Below, in pieces: positions 33,411 to 43,182 of a stretch of 64,000 bases of DNA. Within the stretch, counting starts at the first letter, position 1; each line of letters starts with the position of its first letter. Source of the stretch: Variovorax sp. V93 (GTDB taxonomy: Bacteria > Pseudomonadota > Gammaproteobacteria > Burkholderiales > Burkholderiaceae_C); contig NZ_AP028669.1 in NCBI RefSeq assembly GCF_041154485.1, forward strand, positions 4,154,001 to 4,218,000, in the 5' to 3' direction. The position numbers were made by a program, and so were the translations under genes. A model generated the notes under the pieces. That model saw only the letters and a list, made by a program, of their open reading frames with translations. It did not search any database and was not told the origin of the DNA.

Positions 33411-34502
33411 ATGCGGCGGACACCATCCGGGGCACGCCCTCCGTCTTTCCTGACTCAACGCACCTTGCCGGCACTCCATGACCTGGCCGCCAATTCATAT
33501 GGCGGCGACGAAGCCGGACTGATCTGCGGCTATCTCTTCGACGCCATGGCGCCGGAGCCCGTGCGGGCGATCGGCTCGGTGCAGGCTGCGGCATGGCTCG
33601 GTGAGCAGGGCAGCAACGGAATCGCGAGCAATGCCTACGCGTGGTTGCACTTCAACCTGAGCCACGCGCAGGCCGAGCGCTGGCTCGTGCGGCACGCGAA
33701 GCTCTCCGACACCTTCTACGAAACGCTGCACGAGGGCCTGCCCTCCACGCGCATCGAGCGCGCCGACGATTCGCTGATCGCGGTCATCAACGACGTGCAC
33801 TTCGAGTTCAGCTTCGAGCCCTCGGACATCTCCACGCTCTGGATCAGCGTGGGGCCGCGCCTGGTGGTCACGGCGCGCACCAAGCCGCTGCGCTCGGTCG
33901 ACGCGCTGCGCACGGCGGTCAAGGCCGGCGACGCGCCGCGCTCGAGCACCGAACTGCTCGAGCACCTGCTGCGCGCGCAGGCCGACGTGCTGGTGAAGAT
34001 CGTGCGCGGCGTCACGTCGCGCATCGACCGCATCGAGGACGAGCTGCTGGCCGGCCGGCTCGACCACAAGCGCGCGCGGCTCGGCGTGCTGCGCCGGCTG
34101 CTGGTACGGCTGCAGCGCCTGCTGGCGCCCGAACCCGCCGCGCTCTTCCGCCTGCTGCAGGGGCCGCCGGCCTGGATGTCGGAGCCCGACGCGCAGGAGC
34201 TGCGCGGCTCGACGGAGGAGTTCTCGGTGGTGCTGCGCGACATGCAGGCGCTGCAGGAGCGCATCAAGCTGCTGCAGGAAGAAATAGCTGCCAACGTCAA
34301 CGAGGACAACAACCGCAGCCTGTTCGTGCTGACGGTGGTGACCGTGCTCGCGCTGCCGATCAACATCCTGGCGGGCCTGTTCGGCATGAACGTGGGTGGC
34401 ATTCCGCTGGCCGAGCACAGGCACGGGTTCTGGATCGTGGTGGCGATCGTCGCGAGCTTCACCGCGGTGGCCGCCTGGGCGGCTTTTCGCAAGAAGCGCT
34501 GA
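33411..34502 (+). CDS. CorA/ZntB-type divalent cation transporter
   Basis: A 363-residue inner-membrane channel/transporter. A long cytoplasmic alpha/beta domain (about 1-295) contains SNAYAWLHFNLSHAQAERWL and TKPLRSVDALRTAV, then a coiled helix (MQALQERIKLLQEEIAANVNEDNNR). Two C-terminal membrane segments flank the GMN motif in LAGLFGMNVGGIPLAEHR. The VGGIP extension and the cytosolic sequence favour ZntB (zinc) over CorA (magnesium). ATG 33411 is the best available start though no strong ribosome site precedes it; the divergent gap to ppk2 is only about 95 nt. Confidence 0.87.
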   Translation: MRRTPSGARPPSFLTQRTLPALHDLAANSYGGDEAGLICGYLFDAMAPEPVRAIGSVQAAAWLGEQGSNGIASNAYAWLHFNLSHAQAERWLVRHAKLSDTFYETLHEGLPSTRIERADDSLIAVINDVHFEFSFEPSDISTLWISVGPRLVVTARTKPLRSVDALRTAVKAGDAPRSSTELLEHLLRAQADVLVKIVRGVTSRIDRIEDELLAGRLDHKRARLGVLRRLLVRLQRLLAPEPAALFRLLQGPPAWMSEPDAQELRGSTEEFSVVLRDMQALQERIKLLQEEIAANVNEDNNRSLFVLTVVTVLALPINILAGLFGMNVGGIPLAEHRHGFWIVVAIVASFTAVAAWAAFRKKR

Positions 34503-34524
34503 GCCGCGTCGTCCGCCGCAGTAA

Positions 34525-34543
34525 TGCTATTTATTTAATAGCA
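34525..34543. repeat. AT-rich inverted repeat TGCTATT-N5-AATAGCA
   Basis: A perfect 7-bp dyad with 5-nt centre in the 97-nt gap between the ZntB-like gene and the PHP gene, very AT-rich against its surroundings. Similar GCTATT/AATAGC dyads are, from general knowledge, frequent in intergenic DNA of Comamonadaceae. No T-run follows on either strand, so it is not a classical terminator. A protein-binding or promoter role is possible. Confidence 0.4.
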
Positions 34544-34599
34544 ACCACAATAGCATCCATGCGCCCGCATCGATGTTCCAGACCCAATAGAATGCCAAT

Positions 34600-35457
34600 G
34601 TGTCCTCCATTCTCAATGCCGATCTGCACTGCCATTCCGTGGTTTCCGACGGCACCTTGACGCCCGAAGAACTGGCCGCGCGCGCCGCCGCCAACGGGGT
34701 CGAGCTCTGGGCGCTCACCGACCACGACGAGGTCGGCGGCCAGCACCGCGCGGCCGCCGCGGCACGCGCCCACGGCATCCGCTATCTCACCGGCACCGAG
34801 ATCTCGGTGACCTTCGCCAACGAGACCGTGCACATCGTCGGCCTGGGCTTCGACCCCGACGACGCCGCGATGACGCAGGGCCTCTACGACACGCGCGGCG
34901 GCCGCGGCAAGCGCGCGCAGGAAATGTCCGAGGGGCTGGCCAAGGTCGGCATCCACGGCGCCTACGACGGCGCGCTCAGGTTCGTCGGCAATCCCGAGCT
35001 GATCTCGCGCACCCACTTCGCACGCTTCCTGGTCGAGCAGGGCCACTGCCGCGACACGCCCGAGGTGTTCCGCAAGTACCTGACCGAAGGCAAGCCCGGC
35101 TATGTGCCGCACCGATGGGCTTCGCTCAAGGATGCGGTGCACTGGATCACGGCCGCCAAGGGCATGGCCGTCATCGCGCATCCGGGACGCTACAAGTTCA
35201 CCGCGAACGAGGAATACGCGCTGTTCCTCGAGTTCAAGGCGCACGGCGGGCAGGCGATCGAAGTCGTCACCGGCAGCCACACGACAGCCGAATACGTCGA
35301 GTACGCCGACAAGGCGCTCGAGTTCGATTTCGCCGCCTCGCGCGGCAGCGATTTCCACAGCCCCGACGAAAGCCATTGCGATCTCGGCAAGCTGCCACCG
35401 TTGCCCGGTGCGCTCACGCCGGTGTGGGAACTGCTCAGCCACCGCATCCAGCAGTGA
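34600..35457 (+). CDS. PHP-domain phosphoesterase (TrpH/YciV, 3',5'-nucleoside bisphosphate phosphatase family)
   Basis: A 285-residue metal-dependent phosphatase. PHP motifs: ADLHCHSVVSDGTLTPEEL (metal His/Asp), ALTDHDEVGG, LTGTEISV, AVIAHPGRY and RGSDFHSPDE. Family members (TrpH, RNase AM) hydrolyse pAp and trim short 5' phosphorylated RNA ends. Start is GTG 34600; an ATG two bases earlier is out of frame. First gene of a tight plus-strand run: PHP, DMT transporter, YciO, M50 protease, TrpS. Confidence 0.9.
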   Translation: MSSILNADLHCHSVVSDGTLTPEELAARAAANGVELWALTDHDEVGGQHRAAAAARAHGIRYLTGTEISVTFANETVHIVGLGFDPDDAAMTQGLYDTRGGRGKRAQEMSEGLAKVGIHGAYDGALRFVGNPELISRTHFARFLVEQGHCRDTPEVFRKYLTEGKPGYVPHRWASLKDAVHWITAAKGMAVIAHPGRYKFTANEEYALFLEFKAHGGQAIEVVTGSHTTAEYVEYADKALEFDFAASRGSDFHSPDESHCDLGKLPPLPGALTPVWELLSHRIQQ

Positions 35458-36431
35458 GCGAGAGCCCCGGGTCCGGCAGCGGCAGCGCGGCAACGGCGGC
35501 ACTGGCGAACGCCCGCGCCGCGGCGCGGCAGACGCGCGATCTCGAATCGGAGCGCATCCTCGCGGGCATCGGCATGGTGCTGGTGGCGGTGGCCTGCTTT
35601 GCCACGCTCGATACCGCCACCAAGACCTCCACCGCCGCCGTGCCCATTCTGATGGGCGTGTGGTTCCGCTATGCCTTCCAGGCCGTGGCCACCACCGCGG
35701 TGCTGCTGCCGCGGCACGGCACGGCCCTGCTGCGCACGCAGCACCCGCGCTACCAGTTGCTGCGCGGCGCGCTGCTGCTGGTGTCGAGCACGCTGGCCTT
35801 CCTGAGCCTGCGCTACATGCCGCTGGCCGAGTTCACCTCCATCGTGCTCATCGCCCCGCTCGTCATCACCCTGCTTGCGGCCACCACGCTCAAGGAGCAG
35901 GTCTCCGCGCTGCGCTGGGTGCTGGTGGCCGGCGGCTTCGCCGGCACGCTGGTCATCCTGCGCCCGGGCGGCGATGCATTCAGCTGGGCCGTGCTGCTGC
36001 CGATCGGGCTGGTGCTGACCAACGCATGGTTCCAGGTGCTCACGAGCAAGCTGGCGCAGACCGAGAATCCGCTCACGATGCATTTCTATACCGGCTGGGT
36101 GGGCGCGCTGATCGCCTCGCTGGCGCTGCCCTTCGTATGGACGGCCCTGCCCTCGTGGCACTGGTGGGCGCTGCTGTGCCTCATGGGGTTCATGGGCACG
36201 GTGGGACACTTCATCCTCATCCTGGCCTACCAGCGCGCACCCGCATCCACGCTTACGCCGTATCTCTATGCGCAGATCGCCTTTGCGATGCTCGGCGGCT
36301 GGCTGGTCTTTTCCCACGTGCCCGACCGCTTCTCGCTCATCGGCATGGCCATGATCGCGGTCTGCGGCGCGGCCGGCGCCTGGCTCACGGTGCGCGAGCG
36401 CCGCGTGCCGATCGAGCCGGCCGAATCCTGA
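35454..36431 (+). CDS. EamA/DMT-family transporter
   Basis: A 325-residue protein with ten predicted membrane segments, two EamA repeats (about 35-165 and 180-310). Features: VAVACFATLDTATKTSTAAVP in segment 1, LRGALLLVSSTLAFLSLRYMPLAE, and the second-repeat motif PYLYAQIAFAMLGGWLVFSHVPD. The substrate is unknown; many are amino-acid or metabolite exporters. The GTG start lies inside the stop of the PHP gene (GTGA overlap), and a soluble N-terminal stretch of about 35 residues precedes segment 1. Confidence 0.88.
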   Translation: MSESPGSGSGSAATAALANARAAARQTRDLESERILAGIGMVLVAVACFATLDTATKTSTAAVPILMGVWFRYAFQAVATTAVLLPRHGTALLRTQHPRYQLLRGALLLVSSTLAFLSLRYMPLAEFTSIVLIAPLVITLLAATTLKEQVSALRWVLVAGGFAGTLVILRPGGDAFSWAVLLPIGLVLTNAWFQVLTSKLAQTENPLTMHFYTGWVGALIASLALPFVWTALPSWHWWALLCLMGFMGTVGHFILILAYQRAPASTLTPYLYAQIAFAMLGGWLVFSHVPDRFSLIGMAMIAVCGAAGAWLTVRERRVPIEPAES

Positions 36432-36446
36432 TCAGGAGTCTTTTTC

Positions 36447-37082
36447 ATGGCCCAGTATTTCGAAGTCCACCCCGAGAACCCGCAGCAGCGGCTGCTCAAG
36501 CAGGCCGCCGCGCTTTTGCAGCGCGGAGAGATCGTGGCCGTGCCTACCGATTCGAGCTACGCGCTGGCCTGCCACCTCGACGACAAGGATGCGGTCGACC
36601 AGCTGCGCCGCATCCGCCAGGTCGACGAGAAGCACCATCTCACGCTCATCTGCCGCGACCTGAGCGAGCTGGCCAACTACGCGCGCGTCGACAACAAGCA
36701 GTACCGGCTGCTGAAGGCCGCCACGCCCGGGCCCTACACCTTCCTGCTCGAAGCCACCAAGGAGGTGCCGCGGCGCGTGAGCCATCCGCAGCGCAAGACC
36801 ATCGGCCTGCGCGTGCCCGACCACAAGGTGCTGCTCGAATTGCTGATGCTGCACGGCGCGCCGCTGCTGGCCACGACCCTGATCGCGCCCGGCGAGACCG
36901 AGGCGCTGAACGACGCGCAGACCATCCGCGAGCGTTTCGAAAAGCAGATCGGCGCCGTCATCGACGCCGGCGCCTGCCCCTCGCAACCGACCACCGTGGT
37001 GGACCTCACGCCCATGGGCTCGGGCGACGATCCGGTGGTGGTGCGGCAGGGCCGCGGCGCGCTGGCGGTGCTTGGCCTCTGA
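36447..37082 (+). CDS. Sua5/YciO/YrdC-domain protein, YciO type
   Basis: A 211-residue protein with the YrdC fold: AVPTDSSYALACHLDDKDAV, RIRQVDEKHHLTLICRDLSEL, ATPGPYTFLLEAT and PTTVVDLT. YrdC/Sua5 enzymes make threonylcarbamoyl-AMP for the t6A37 modification of tRNA; this one matches the YciO branch, whose activity is weak or distinct, and often sits next to PHP (TrpH) genes as here. ATG 36447, 15 nt after the DMT gene. Confidence 0.88.
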   Translation: MAQYFEVHPENPQQRLLKQAAALLQRGEIVAVPTDSSYALACHLDDKDAVDQLRRIRQVDEKHHLTLICRDLSELANYARVDNKQYRLLKAATPGPYTFLLEATKEVPRRVSHPQRKTIGLRVPDHKVLLELLMLHGAPLLATTLIAPGETEALNDAQTIRERFEKQIGAVIDAGACPSQPTTVVDLTPMGSGDDPVVVRQGRGALAVLGL

Positions 37083-37125
37083 CAAGCGGCACCGCAGCCT
37101 TCACTCCGTCTGACACAATCGCGCA

Positions 37126-37797
37126 GTGGATATTTCCAACCTGATACAGACCGTACTTATTTACGCTTTGCCCGTGGTCTTCGCGATCACGGTGCACGAG
37201 GCGGCGCATGGCTATGTGGCGCGCCATTTCGGCGACAACACCGCCGAGGCGATGGGCCGCGTCACGCTCAACCCGATCAAGCACATCGATCCCATCGGGA
37301 CCATCCTGATGCCGCTGATGCTGTACTTCGCAACCTCCGGGGCCTTCCTGTTCGGCTATGCCAAGCCGGTGCCGGTGAACTTCGGGCGGCTGCGCCATCC
37401 GAAGCGCGACATGATCTGGGTGGCTCTGGCAGGGCCTGCGTCCAATTTCGTGCAAGCCATCATCTGGGCGCTGGTGCTCGTGGCACTCGTTGCGGCCGGC
37501 ATCGATGAAACCTTTTTCATCAAGATGGCGCAGGGCGGCGTGCTGGTCAACCTGGTGATGTGGGCCTTCAATCTCTTTCCGCTGCCTCCGCTCGACGGCG
37601 GCCGCGTTCTTGCAGGCCTGCTGCCCAACGGGCCGGCGCAGAATTTCCTGGCGCGCATCGAGCCCTTCGGTTTCTTCATCGTGATGGGCCTGGTGCTCGC
37701 GGGCATCGTCAGCACCTTCTGGCTGCGTCCGCTGATGGACGTCGGCTACGCGGCCATCAACCTGCTCATCTCACCGCTCACGGCTTTGCTGCGTTAA
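37126..37797 (+). CDS. Site-2-protease-family (M50) membrane metalloprotease
   Basis: A 223-residue membrane protein with about five segments. The zinc motif HEAAH is in FAITVHEAAHGYVARHFGD and the third ligand motif is FPLPPLDGGRVLAG. FLFGYAKPVPVNFGRLRHPK is typical of the compact M50B branch without a PDZ domain. The target is unknown. Start is GTG 37126. It lies just upstream of trpS (12 nt), an order seen in many proteobacteria. Confidence 0.9.
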   Translation: MDISNLIQTVLIYALPVVFAITVHEAAHGYVARHFGDNTAEAMGRVTLNPIKHIDPIGTILMPLMLYFATSGAFLFGYAKPVPVNFGRLRHPKRDMIWVALAGPASNFVQAIIWALVLVALVAAGIDETFFIKMAQGGVLVNLVMWAFNLFPLPPLDGGRVLAGLLPNGPAQNFLARIEPFGFFIVMGLVLAGIVSTFWLRPLMDVGYAAINLLISPLTALLR

Positions 37798-37809
37798 GTT
37801 CCTCCTCCC

Positions 37810-39141
37810 ATGGCTACGTCTCCTTCCGCTCCCCTGCGCGTGCTGACCGGCATCACGCCGTCGGGCACGCCGCACCTCGGCAACTACGTCGGCTCGATCC
37901 GCCATTCGGTGCGCCAGAGCGTCGCGCCGGGCGTCGAGAGCTTCTTCTTCCTGGCCGACTACCACGCGCTCATCAAGGTGCAGGAGCCGGCGCTGATCCA
38001 GCGCTCCACGCTCGAGATCGCCGCGAGCTGGCTGGCCTGCGGGCTCGACCCGGAACGCGTCACCTTCTACCGCCAGTCGGACATCGTCGAGATTCCCGAG
38101 CTGACCTGGTTCCTCACCTGCGTGACCGGCAAGGGCGTGCTCAACCGCGCCCATGCCTACAAGGCGCAGCTCGACAAGAACATCGCCAAGGGCGAAGACC
38201 CCGACGCCGACGTCACGGCCGGCCTCTTCATGTACCCGGTGCTGATGGGCGCCGACATCCTGATGTTCAACGCCCACAAGGTGCCCGTGGGGCGCGACCA
38301 GGTGCAGCACATCGAAATGGCGCGCGACATGGCGCAGCGCTTCAACCACCAGTACGGCGAGCACTTCACGCTGCCCGAAGCCGAGATCGACGATGCCGTG
38401 GCCACCCTGCCCGGCCTCGACGGCCGCAAGATGAGCAAGAGCTACGGCAACACCATTGCGATGTTCGCACCGCGCGCGCAGCTGCAAAAGCAGATCGCCA
38501 GCATCGTGACCGACTCGCGCGCGCCCGGCGAACCCAAGGACACCGAAGGTTCGGCGCTGTTCCAGATCTACCAGGCCTTTGCCAGCGCCGAAGAAACCGA
38601 GGCGCTGCGCAAGGCGTACGCCGACGGCATCGGCTGGGGCGATGCCAAGCAGATGCTGTTCGAGCGCATCGACCTCGAAGTGGCGCCGCTGCGCGAACGC
38701 TACGAAGCGCTGATGAACGACCCGGCGGAGATCGAGCGGATCTTGCTCATCGGCGCCGAAAAGGCCCGCAAGCTCTCGCGCCCTTTCATGGCCGAGCTGC
38801 GCCACGCGGTGGGGCTGCGCAACCTTGCGGCAGGCCGCGACAAGGGCGGTGCACGCAAGGCGGCCAAGGTCGCCAGGCCGAGTTTCAAGCAGTACCGCGA
38901 GCGCGACGGCCTGTTCTATTTCAAGCTGCTCGACGCCCACGGCGCCACCCTGCTGCAGAGCCGCGGATTCGCCTCGCCGCAGGAAGCCGGCCGCGCCATC
39001 GCCGCCCTGCAGCAGCAGCGCGGCGCGGCACTGGCCGCGCTCACCGAGCAGCTCGAGCCGGCCGGCCCGGAAGAATTGCGCGCCGCGAACGAGGCGCTGG
39101 AAGCACTGGCGGAGACAACAACCTCTACCAACGGAAGTTGA
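37810..39141 (+). CDS. trpS: Tryptophanyl-tRNA synthetase with C-terminal extension
   Basis: A 443-residue class I synthetase that charges tRNA-Trp. The HIGH-type motif is in GITPSGTPHLGNYVGSIRHS, and the KMSKS motif in LDGRKMSKSYGNTI. The catalytic and anticodon-binding parts end near residue 345. About 95 further residues are absent from short forms such as E. coli TrpS (334 aa): a basic linker (KGGARKAAKVARPSFKQY) and a small module (GLFYFKLLDAHGATLLQSRG) that resembles DUF1508/YegP-like strands. That resemblance is my reading. Last gene of the housekeeping run. Confidence 0.95.
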   Translation: MATSPSAPLRVLTGITPSGTPHLGNYVGSIRHSVRQSVAPGVESFFFLADYHALIKVQEPALIQRSTLEIAASWLACGLDPERVTFYRQSDIVEIPELTWFLTCVTGKGVLNRAHAYKAQLDKNIAKGEDPDADVTAGLFMYPVLMGADILMFNAHKVPVGRDQVQHIEMARDMAQRFNHQYGEHFTLPEAEIDDAVATLPGLDGRKMSKSYGNTIAMFAPRAQLQKQIASIVTDSRAPGEPKDTEGSALFQIYQAFASAEETEALRKAYADGIGWGDAKQMLFERIDLEVAPLRERYEALMNDPAEIERILLIGAEKARKLSRPFMAELRHAVGLRNLAAGRDKGGARKAAKVARPSFKQYRERDGLFYFKLLDAHGATLLQSRGFASPQEAGRAIAALQQQRGAALAALTEQLEPAGPEELRAANEALEALAETTTSTNGS

Positions 39142-39214
39142 TCCGACGATATCCATCGGCCACCCGCCGAGGATTGACGAGAGTTAAGACCGTGCGATCA
39201 CTAAGGAAGAAAAC

Positions 39215-39817
39215 ATGAGCATTTATGTCATCGACGACCACCCCCTGATGCGCGACGCGATCGTGATGGTGCTGCGGCGTCTGCGGCCCGCCGAAAACAT
39301 CGTCGAGCTCGAGCGCCTCGACAAGCTCGCGAGTGCGGTCCAGCAGCGCGGCGAGCCCACGCTTTTCTGCCTTGACCTGAAGCTGCCCGACACCAATGGC
39401 GTCTCGGGCGTGGTCGCTGTCAAGCAGGTCTATCCCAACGTGCCGATCGCCGTCTATTCGGCGGCACCGGCCGGAGACATGGAAGACGCCTGCATCGAAG
39501 CCGGTGCCGACACGTACATCGAGAAGTCGGCCAGCTCGGCCGAACTGGCCGCCGCACTGCGCGGCCTGCTGATGGCGGGCTCGGAAGAGGCGGACGAGCC
39601 GGCGCTGGCCAGCAACAGCAAGCTGTCGAAGCGCCAGACGCAGCTGATCGCGATGCTCGACAAGGGCATGAGCAACCGCGACATCGCCACCGACCTCGAG
39701 ATCAGCGAGCACACCGTGAAGGTGCACCTGTGGCGCCTGTTCCGCCGCCTGGGCGTGAAGAGCCGCACGCAGGCGCTGCACTACGCGCGGACCAATGGGC
39801 TGCTTTCCGGAAACTGA
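39215..39817 (+). CDS. LuxR-type response regulator
   Basis: A 200-residue regulator: receiver domain (about 1-120; YVIDDHPLMRD, phospho-acceptor Asp54 in FCLDLKLPDTNG, Lys in TYIEKSAS) and LuxR HTH (about 135-195; LSKRQTQLIAMLDKGMSNRDI, ISEHTVKVHLWRLFRRLG). AAGGAAG before the ATG is a good ribosome site. A strong terminator follows. The membrane kinase on the opposite strand, beyond the terminator, is the likely partner although they are not in one operon. Confidence 0.92.
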   Translation: MSIYVIDDHPLMRDAIVMVLRRLRPAENIVELERLDKLASAVQQRGEPTLFCLDLKLPDTNGVSGVVAVKQVYPNVPIAVYSAAPAGDMEDACIEAGADTYIEKSASSAELAAALRGLLMAGSEEADEPALASNSKLSKRQTQLIAMLDKGMSNRDIATDLEISEHTVKVHLWRLFRRLGVKSRTQALHYARTNGLLSGN

Positions 39818-39829
39818 GCTCGCCCCCAG

Positions 39830-39925
39830 GCTTCGCGCACTTCGTGTCGCTTCTCCCTCCCCCTACCGGGGGCAACACCAGTGGCCCGGCCAAGCCGGTT
39901 CCACGGTGTTTCTGGAAGGGGCATG
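39830..39925. repeat. Possible Comamonadaceae-type intergenic repeat, copy 1
   Basis: The sequence after the regulator stop (GCGCACTTCGTGTCGCTTCT, then a C-rich tract, CCGGGGGCAACACC and a CCGGCCAAGCCGG dyad) resembles the one at 43590-43690 in order of elements (CACTTCG, pyrimidine tract, GGGGG, GGC-rich dyad). The likeness is loose and judged by eye, so membership of one repeat family is uncertain. Confidence 0.3.
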
Positions 39926-39944
39926 CGCGGGTTGTTGGCTGCTG

Positions 39945-39970
39945 AAAACCGCGCTCTGGCGCGGTTTTTT
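39945..39970 (+). terminator. Rho-independent terminator of the LuxR-type regulator gene
   Basis: A perfect 10-bp stem, AAAACCGCGC (39945-39954) and GCGCGGTTTT (39959-39968), with a TCTG loop and a run of T extending to 39970. Read on the plus strand it ends the regulator transcript; because the stem arms carry A and T ends, it may also work for the convergent kinase gene. Confidence 0.88.
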
Positions 39971-39990
39971 GTTGCTTGGGCGGCCTTGCC

Positions 39991-41406
39991 CTAGCCGCCG
40001 GAGGCGCTGACGCGGGCTTGGGCCACGGCTTCGTCGGCGTCGTGCAGGGCGACGCGGAACACGCTGCCGCTGCCCAGGCGGGAGCGCACGCTGACGGGGT
40101 GGCCCAGCACGTGCGAGAGCCGGGCGACGATGGCCAGGCCCAGGCCGAAGCCGTCGGAGGTGCCGGCATGGTCGGCCACCTTGTAGAACTCCAGGAACAC
40201 GTCGCGCAGGTGCTCGGGCGCAATGCCGATACCGGTGTCCCACACCTCCACACGCAGGCCGTCGCGCGATTGCCGCGAGGCCAGCAGCACGCCGCCGTCG
40301 GTGGTGTACTTGATCGCGTTGGCCAGCAGGTTGCCGAGCATGCGGCGCACCCGGATCGGGTCGGTCAGGAAGCTGCCCTCGGTCACGTGCACGCGGAAAT
40401 CGAGCCCCCGGCTCTCGGCCACCGGGCGGTATTGCAGTTCGAGGTCGTGCAGCAGCTCGGCCACGTCCACGCGCTCGATGTGCAGCCGCACCTGGCCCGA
40501 ATCGATGCGCGCCAGGTCGAACATCGAATCGAACAGCGCATTCACGGCGTGCGTGGCACGAACGATCTTGGGCGCGAGTTCCAGCACCAGTTCGGGTTCG
40601 TTGCGCAGCCAGTCGGCATAGAGAGACAACGCCAGCACCGGCTGGCGCATGTCGTGCGCGGCGCTCGCGAGAAAGCGGTTCTTCATGGCCACGGCCGCCA
40701 CCGCGGCCTGCCGCTGCTGCGTGAGCGACTTGATCAGGATGTGGTTGTGGAACAGCAGCTCCAGGCTGTTGCGCGCCGTCTCGTGAATGTGGCGCCCGGC
40801 ACGCAGCAGCAAGAACCAGTGCAGGATCGGCAGGATCGGCATCAGGAAGCCGTACTGGAAATGCGGCTCCACGAGGTTGATGCTCACGAGCCGGATCAGA
40901 ACCGCCCCCAGCATCGTGGTGAACAGCGTGTTGACGTAGCGCTTGAGCAGCGGCGGATGCAGCGCCAGCCCGTTGAGCGGAAAGGTGCCGACGCCGGCCA
41001 CGATGAGCCAGCTCATGAACTGGTTGACCTGCGGCGTGCGCTCGAAGAACAGCAGGATCGACAGGCCCCAGACGACCGCGCTGGTGCTCCAGATGAAGCC
41101 ATAGCGTTCGGTGAACTGCTGCTGCGCCGCCGCGCTCCTGCCGGCGTAGCGCACGGCATAGACCCTGGCGCCCCAGGCACGGCAGGCCGTGGCAATGAGG
41201 CCCGCGGCGAGCCAGGTCAGCAGTTCCCACCGCGGCACATAGCTCCAGTTCAGGCCGACCATCGCCGGCATGAGTGCCGCCGAGACAATGTACGACCCGC
41301 GCGCGGAGCGCATGAGGCTGCGGATCAGCTCGCCGCGCACCCAGGATTCAGCTTCGTCGGCCGAAGCCGGGACCGGTGTCACGCTCGCGATCGACGGATT
41401 GGCCAT
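39991..41406 (-). CDS. Membrane sensor histidine kinase
   Basis: A 471-residue kinase. About six N-terminal membrane segments (residues ~40-205) form the sensor region without a large periplasmic domain. Then a HisKA domain with phospho-acceptor His251 in FLASAAHDMRQPVLALSLYA, and a HATPase with GNLLANAIKYT, VWDTGIGIAPEHL and GFGLGLAIVARLSHVLG. The HDMRQP form of the H-box is typical of kinases paired with small LuxR-type regulators, such as the gene just across the terminator. The signal is unknown. Confidence 0.92.
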   Translation of the reverse strand: MANPSIASVTPVPASADEAESWVRGELIRSLMRSARGSYIVSAALMPAMVGLNWSYVPRWELLTWLAAGLIATACRAWGARVYAVRYAGRSAAAQQQFTERYGFIWSTSAVVWGLSILLFFERTPQVNQFMSWLIVAGVGTFPLNGLALHPPLLKRYVNTLFTTMLGAVLIRLVSINLVEPHFQYGFLMPILPILHWFLLLRAGRHIHETARNSLELLFHNHILIKSLTQQRQAAVAAVAMKNRFLASAAHDMRQPVLALSLYADWLRNEPELVLELAPKIVRATHAVNALFDSMFDLARIDSGQVRLHIERVDVAELLHDLELQYRPVAESRGLDFRVHVTEGSFLTDPIRVRRMLGNLLANAIKYTTDGGVLLASRQSRDGLRVEVWDTGIGIAPEHLRDVFLEFYKVADHAGTSDGFGLGLAIVARLSHVLGHPVSVRSRLGSGSVFRVALHDADEAVAQARVSASGG

Positions 41407-41611
41407 GTGGCGCGGAGCCTCTTGTTCATTCGACTACAAGGAAAAATCCCGGCATGCGGGAGCCTGGGGTGGTGGCGATCTTAACGGGCCGATACAGCTG
41501 CTTCGAAGCTTGACTGGGCGCCATGCGCAACGGCCGCGAAAAACGCGAAAGCCATGCGAACGAAAGGCTCCGGTTTCTCGCCAGCGCGGATGACCGGGCC
41601 GTGGAACGGGC

Positions 41612-41637
41612 AAAAAAATAGCCCCTTTGCGGGGCCA
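41612..41637 (-). terminator. Rho-independent terminator behind tRNA-Ser
   Basis: On the minus strand, GCCCC (41631-41635 complement) pairs with GGGGC (41621-41625 complement) around a GCAAA loop, followed by TATTTTTTT (41612-41620 complement). It lies a few bases after the tRNA 3' end and should end the tRNA transcript, and the serS transcript if the two are joined. Confidence 0.82.
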
Positions 41638-41641
41638 TTCT

Positions 41642-41731
41642 TGGAGGAGAGGGAGGGATTCGAACCCTCGGTACTATCGCTAGTACGCCTGATTTCGAGT
41701 CAGGTACATTCGACCACTCTGCCACCTCTCC
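41642..41731 (-). tRNA. tRNA-Ser (anticodon CGA, reads UCG)
   Basis: A complete 90-nt class II tRNA including encoded CCA. Acceptor GGAGAGG pairs with CCTCTCC; the anticodon arm is CCTGA-CTCGAAA-TCAGG with anticodon CGA; a long variable arm (GCGTACTAGCGATAGTACCG) marks it as serine type; the T-loop is TTCGAAT. The discriminator base reads U (position 41645 complement), whereas serine tRNAs of E. coli have G73. It begins 58 nt after the serS stop on the same strand. Confidence 0.95.
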
Positions 41732-41789
41732 GGTGCTGTCGAGCCTGCGATTATAGCAGACCTAAACCGGGTTTTTGAAGCCCGCCCGT

Positions 41790-43130
<1,341 letters not shown>

Positions 43131-43182
43131 TTAGGTGGGCGTAGCATCGCCCTCCCGCAACTTCAACCGAAGGGAATGAGCG

